A stretch of 64,000 nt of DNA, taken from the NCBI GenBank assembly GCA_005239465.1, contig SPAW01000003.1, forward strand, positions 110,996 to 174,995, written 5' to 3'. This DNA is from Nitrospira sp. GTDB lineage: Bacteria; Nitrospirota; Nitrospiria; Nitrospirales; Nitrospiraceae. Below, one piece after another: positions 62,342-64,000 of this stretch (position 1 is the first letter of the stretch; the number at the start of each line of letters is the position of its first letter). The position numbers and the translations under genes are program-made. The notes under the pieces are model-generated. The model ran no database searches. It saw nothing but the letters and a program-made list of their open reading frames with translations, and was not told where the DNA came from.

Positions 62342-62668
62342 TCAGCGCTGCGCAACGAGTGCCTGATATCGTTGTCTGGCAAATTCCACATCGTGCTGCG
62401 AAGTTTTCCTGGTCCGTTTCTCAAAGGCATGGAGCACATAGATCGCTTCCGCAAACTTGGCGACGTAGCACACGCGATGTTCCACTGCGGTATGAATTCT
62501 GATCTCACGGACGCCGGGACCAATCGTCGGCATCGGTTTCCAGTCCAACGGCTCCAACCCCTGCTGAACCAGCCGAAGCTGAAACCCCGCGAGGCGCCTG
62601 GCATCCCGCGGAAATGCCTGCACGTCACTCCGCGATGACCCGAGCCACAAGATCGCCTTATCGGTCAC
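62342..62668 (-). CDS. HigB-type (Gp49/RelE-like) toxin
   Basis: 108 aa. KAILWLGSSRSDVQAFPRDA, RRLAGFQLRLVQQGLEPLDW, KPMPTIGPGVREIRI and YVLHAFEKRTRKTSQHD match phage-Gp49-like RelE-superfamily mRNA interferases. GTG 62668 fits the family start and the promoter; TTG 62683 is the other option. No Shine-Dalgarno precedes either. Confidence 0.86.
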   Translation of the reverse strand: MTDKAILWLGSSRSDVQAFPRDARRLAGFQLRLVQQGLEPLDWKPMPTIGPGVREIRIHTAVEHRVCYVAKFAEAIYVLHAFEKRTRKTSQHDVEFARQRYQALVAQR

Positions 62669-62674
62669 GGGATC

Positions 62675-62704
62675 AATATGCAAGTTTTAGTATATTACTG
62701 TCAA
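62675..62704 (-). promoter_or_regulatory. Promoter of the HigBA pair, abutting the start codon
   Basis: Minus strand TTGACA (62699-62704), 18-nt spacer, CATATT (62675-62680), then 6 nt to GTG 62668. The predicted +1 is the start codon itself. Confidence 0.5.
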
Positions 62705-62902
62705 GCGAGAGGGACTTCTGCTGAAACCTATTGTGACATGACGATACCATCGTAAAGTACAGCGCATCAATGTGCCGATTCCAATCGAGCATTACAATTG
62801 CTCCGTCCAAGCTCGCTTGCTATCTCTTTAGGGATGGGGGCTGATTGATCTTCCACTGCGCGCGGAGCAACGAGCGTGGCGGCTGATCAGGCAACGGCTC
62901 TG

Positions 62903-63766
62903 TCACTCTTTCTTGAAGGCCAGCTTGCTGTCTGCCAACAGGCCGGCCAGCAACGAGCTGAATTCCATGGGAATGACGAACTTCGTGGAAGGGCCCGCCC
63001 CCATCACCTTCAACGTCTCCAGATATTGCAAGCTCATGGTCTTGGCATCCACGCCTTTGGCCACGTCGAAGATCTTCCCGAGCGCGAGCGCGAAGCCTTC
63101 CGCCCGCAGGATTTTGGCCTGTCGGTCACCTTCGGCGCTGAGGATCGCCGCCTGCTTGTCCCCCTCGGCTACCGCAATGGCAGCCTGTTTTTTGCCTTCT
63201 GCTTCCGTGACTGTCGCCCGCCGGCTCCGTTCGGCCGACATCTGGCGCGTCATCGCCTCTTGGACCTCCTTCGGAGGGGTGATCTCTCGAATCTCGACGG
63301 TGGTGATCTTCACCCCCCAGCGCTGCGTGACTTCATCCATTTTGGCCTGCAACAGGTGATTGATCTGGTCACGTTTGGCCAGCATGTCGTCCAGTGGGAT
63401 GTCGCCCACGACGGCCCGCAAGGTGGTGGTGGCAATACCCTGTGAGGCCCCCGCAAAGTCCTGGACCTTCACGACGCTGGCAGTCGGGTCGAGGACGCGG
63501 GAATAGATCAGGAAATCAATCGAGATCGGCGCATTGTCTTTGGTAATGCAGGTCTGGTGCGGCACCTCGAAATAGTTTTCTCGGAGATCCACCCAGATCG
63601 GCCGGTCGATGAGCGGCATGATCACGACCAGGCCTGGCCCTTTCGGCGTAGGCAACACTTTACCCAGGCGGAGCACGACGATGCGCTGATACTCCGGAAC
63701 GATTTTGATGGTGAGAAACACCAGGAAGACAACCACCACGAGTCCTACTATGAGAGAAAGGTCCAT
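62903..63766 (-). CDS. Slipin (stomatin/SPFH family) membrane protein
   Basis: 287 aa. One N-terminal membrane segment (LIVGLVVVVFLVFLTI), the SPFH/Band 7 domain (about 20-185; RIVVLRLGKVLPTPKGPGLV, VRVLDP-like SRVLDPTASV) and a long Ala/Glu coiled coil (AEGKKQAAIAVAEGDKQAAI). It forms membrane scaffolds, often with an NfeD partner, which is not visible before the window edge. GGAGG lies 5 nt before ATG 63766. Its 3' end is copied at 61738. Confidence 0.93.
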   Translation of the reverse strand: MDLSLIVGLVVVVFLVFLTIKIVPEYQRIVVLRLGKVLPTPKGPGLVVIMPLIDRPIWVDLRENYFEVPHQTCITKDNAPISIDFLIYSRVLDPTASVVKVQDFAGASQGIATTTLRAVVGDIPLDDMLAKRDQINHLLQAKMDEVTQRWGVKITTVEIREITPPKEVQEAMTRQMSAERSRRATVTEAEGKKQAAIAVAEGDKQAAILSAEGDRQAKILRAEGFALALGKIFDVAKGVDAKTMSLQYLETLKVMGAGPSTKFVIPMEFSSLLAGLLADSKLAFKKE

Positions 63767-64000
63767 ACCGACCTCCTTTTTGCGGTGTGCGATTAGGCGA
63801 CGGTGGTGGTGCAGAGAGACGAACAGACTGAGAGAAGGGTACGCGTGGGCGGCACCAATGTCTAGTGGATGAAGGAGCGGGAAGCGGGGCCATTCTCAAT
63901 TCTCGATATCGTGCTTGGCGCAGAGGCTGACTGTACCCAACCGCGCGCGTCGAACGGGCACATTCTGATCGTGCTCGTTCCGCGAGCATAGGTCTATATG
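63767..64000. other. Window end without a supported gene
   Basis: No NfeD-like or other recognisable coding sequence on either strand. Confidence 0.4.

Noticed and set aside
63660-63989. Possible NfeD partner upstream of slipin
   Set aside because: The 109-aa frame is Arg/Pro/Ser-rich, overlaps the slipin start and shows no NfeD helices or OB fold.
1-64000. tRNA, rRNA and riboswitch genes
   Set aside because: No cloverleaf with a TTCRA arm, rRNA segment or known riboswitch core was recognised on either strand by eye; short ones could be missed.

Overview
The window reads as a chromosome segment of a Nitrospira-like bacterium (Nitrospirota). Support comes from the moderately high GC, the mix of small zinc-ribbon, FmdB and PilZ families, RadC, TtuA and a fusA paralogue in a compact core, and several families of short intergenic repeats placed just after stop codons. 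The genus is an inference from style and gene content; no rRNA or other marker gene is present.

Core part, about 1-29.9 kb: a histidine kinase/response regulator pair; ilvD with two small exported proteins; dnaJ; ttuA (tRNA thiolation); an RCK_C-domain protein; htrA; an EF-G-like GTPase; radC; an rsmD-coaD-aspartate aminotransferase operon with overlapping genes; a purH-purD-tsaC-lipoprotein strand; dnaE; accA; a ferritin-like protein and a coiled-coil lipoprotein. A MarC-type remnant at 6.6-6.9 kb is the first of many 5'-truncated genes.

Decayed part, about 29.9-33.7 kb: pieces of an NlpE-like protein, a membrane protein, a DUF1254/DUF1214 protein, a HupE/UreJ protein and an arylsulfatase, all on the minus strand and all retaining only 3' ends, around one intact AAA/DUF4143 ATPase.

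Metabolic and stress part, about 33.7-45.2 kb: a BaiN-type flavoprotein, a sigZ-arsI pair, an aldo/keto reductase, a three-gene lysine (saccharopine/2-aminoadipate) unit ending in a short VOC protein that resembles 2-oxoadipate dioxygenase, a GIY-YIG protein, prfC and a diiron metallo-beta-lactamase-fold protein.

Accessory part, about 45.2-64 kb: DUF4136 and Slp pseudogenes, an orphan DUF433 antitoxin, an aldehyde dehydrogenase with very GC-rich codons, a duplicated 550-bp segment carrying a PG0541-type PII-like gene, a 111-bp perfect direct repeat, a truncated IS30 transposase, a complete three-gene CBASS anti-phage operon (HNH-SAVED effector, CD-NTase, single E2-like protein: the type II-short layout), a zinc-ribbon gene with promoter and terminator, a HigBA toxin-antitoxin pair and a slipin gene with a copied 3' end nearby.

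The strongest biological systems are the E2-only CBASS operon and the lysine-catabolism trio. Two genome-scale patterns also stand out: several genes lack a Shine-Dalgarno sequence and have a sigma70-like -10 box exactly 6 nt (or 11 nt) before the start codon, which suggests leaderless transcripts; and nearly every gene remnant is a 3' end, often next to a dispersed repeat.
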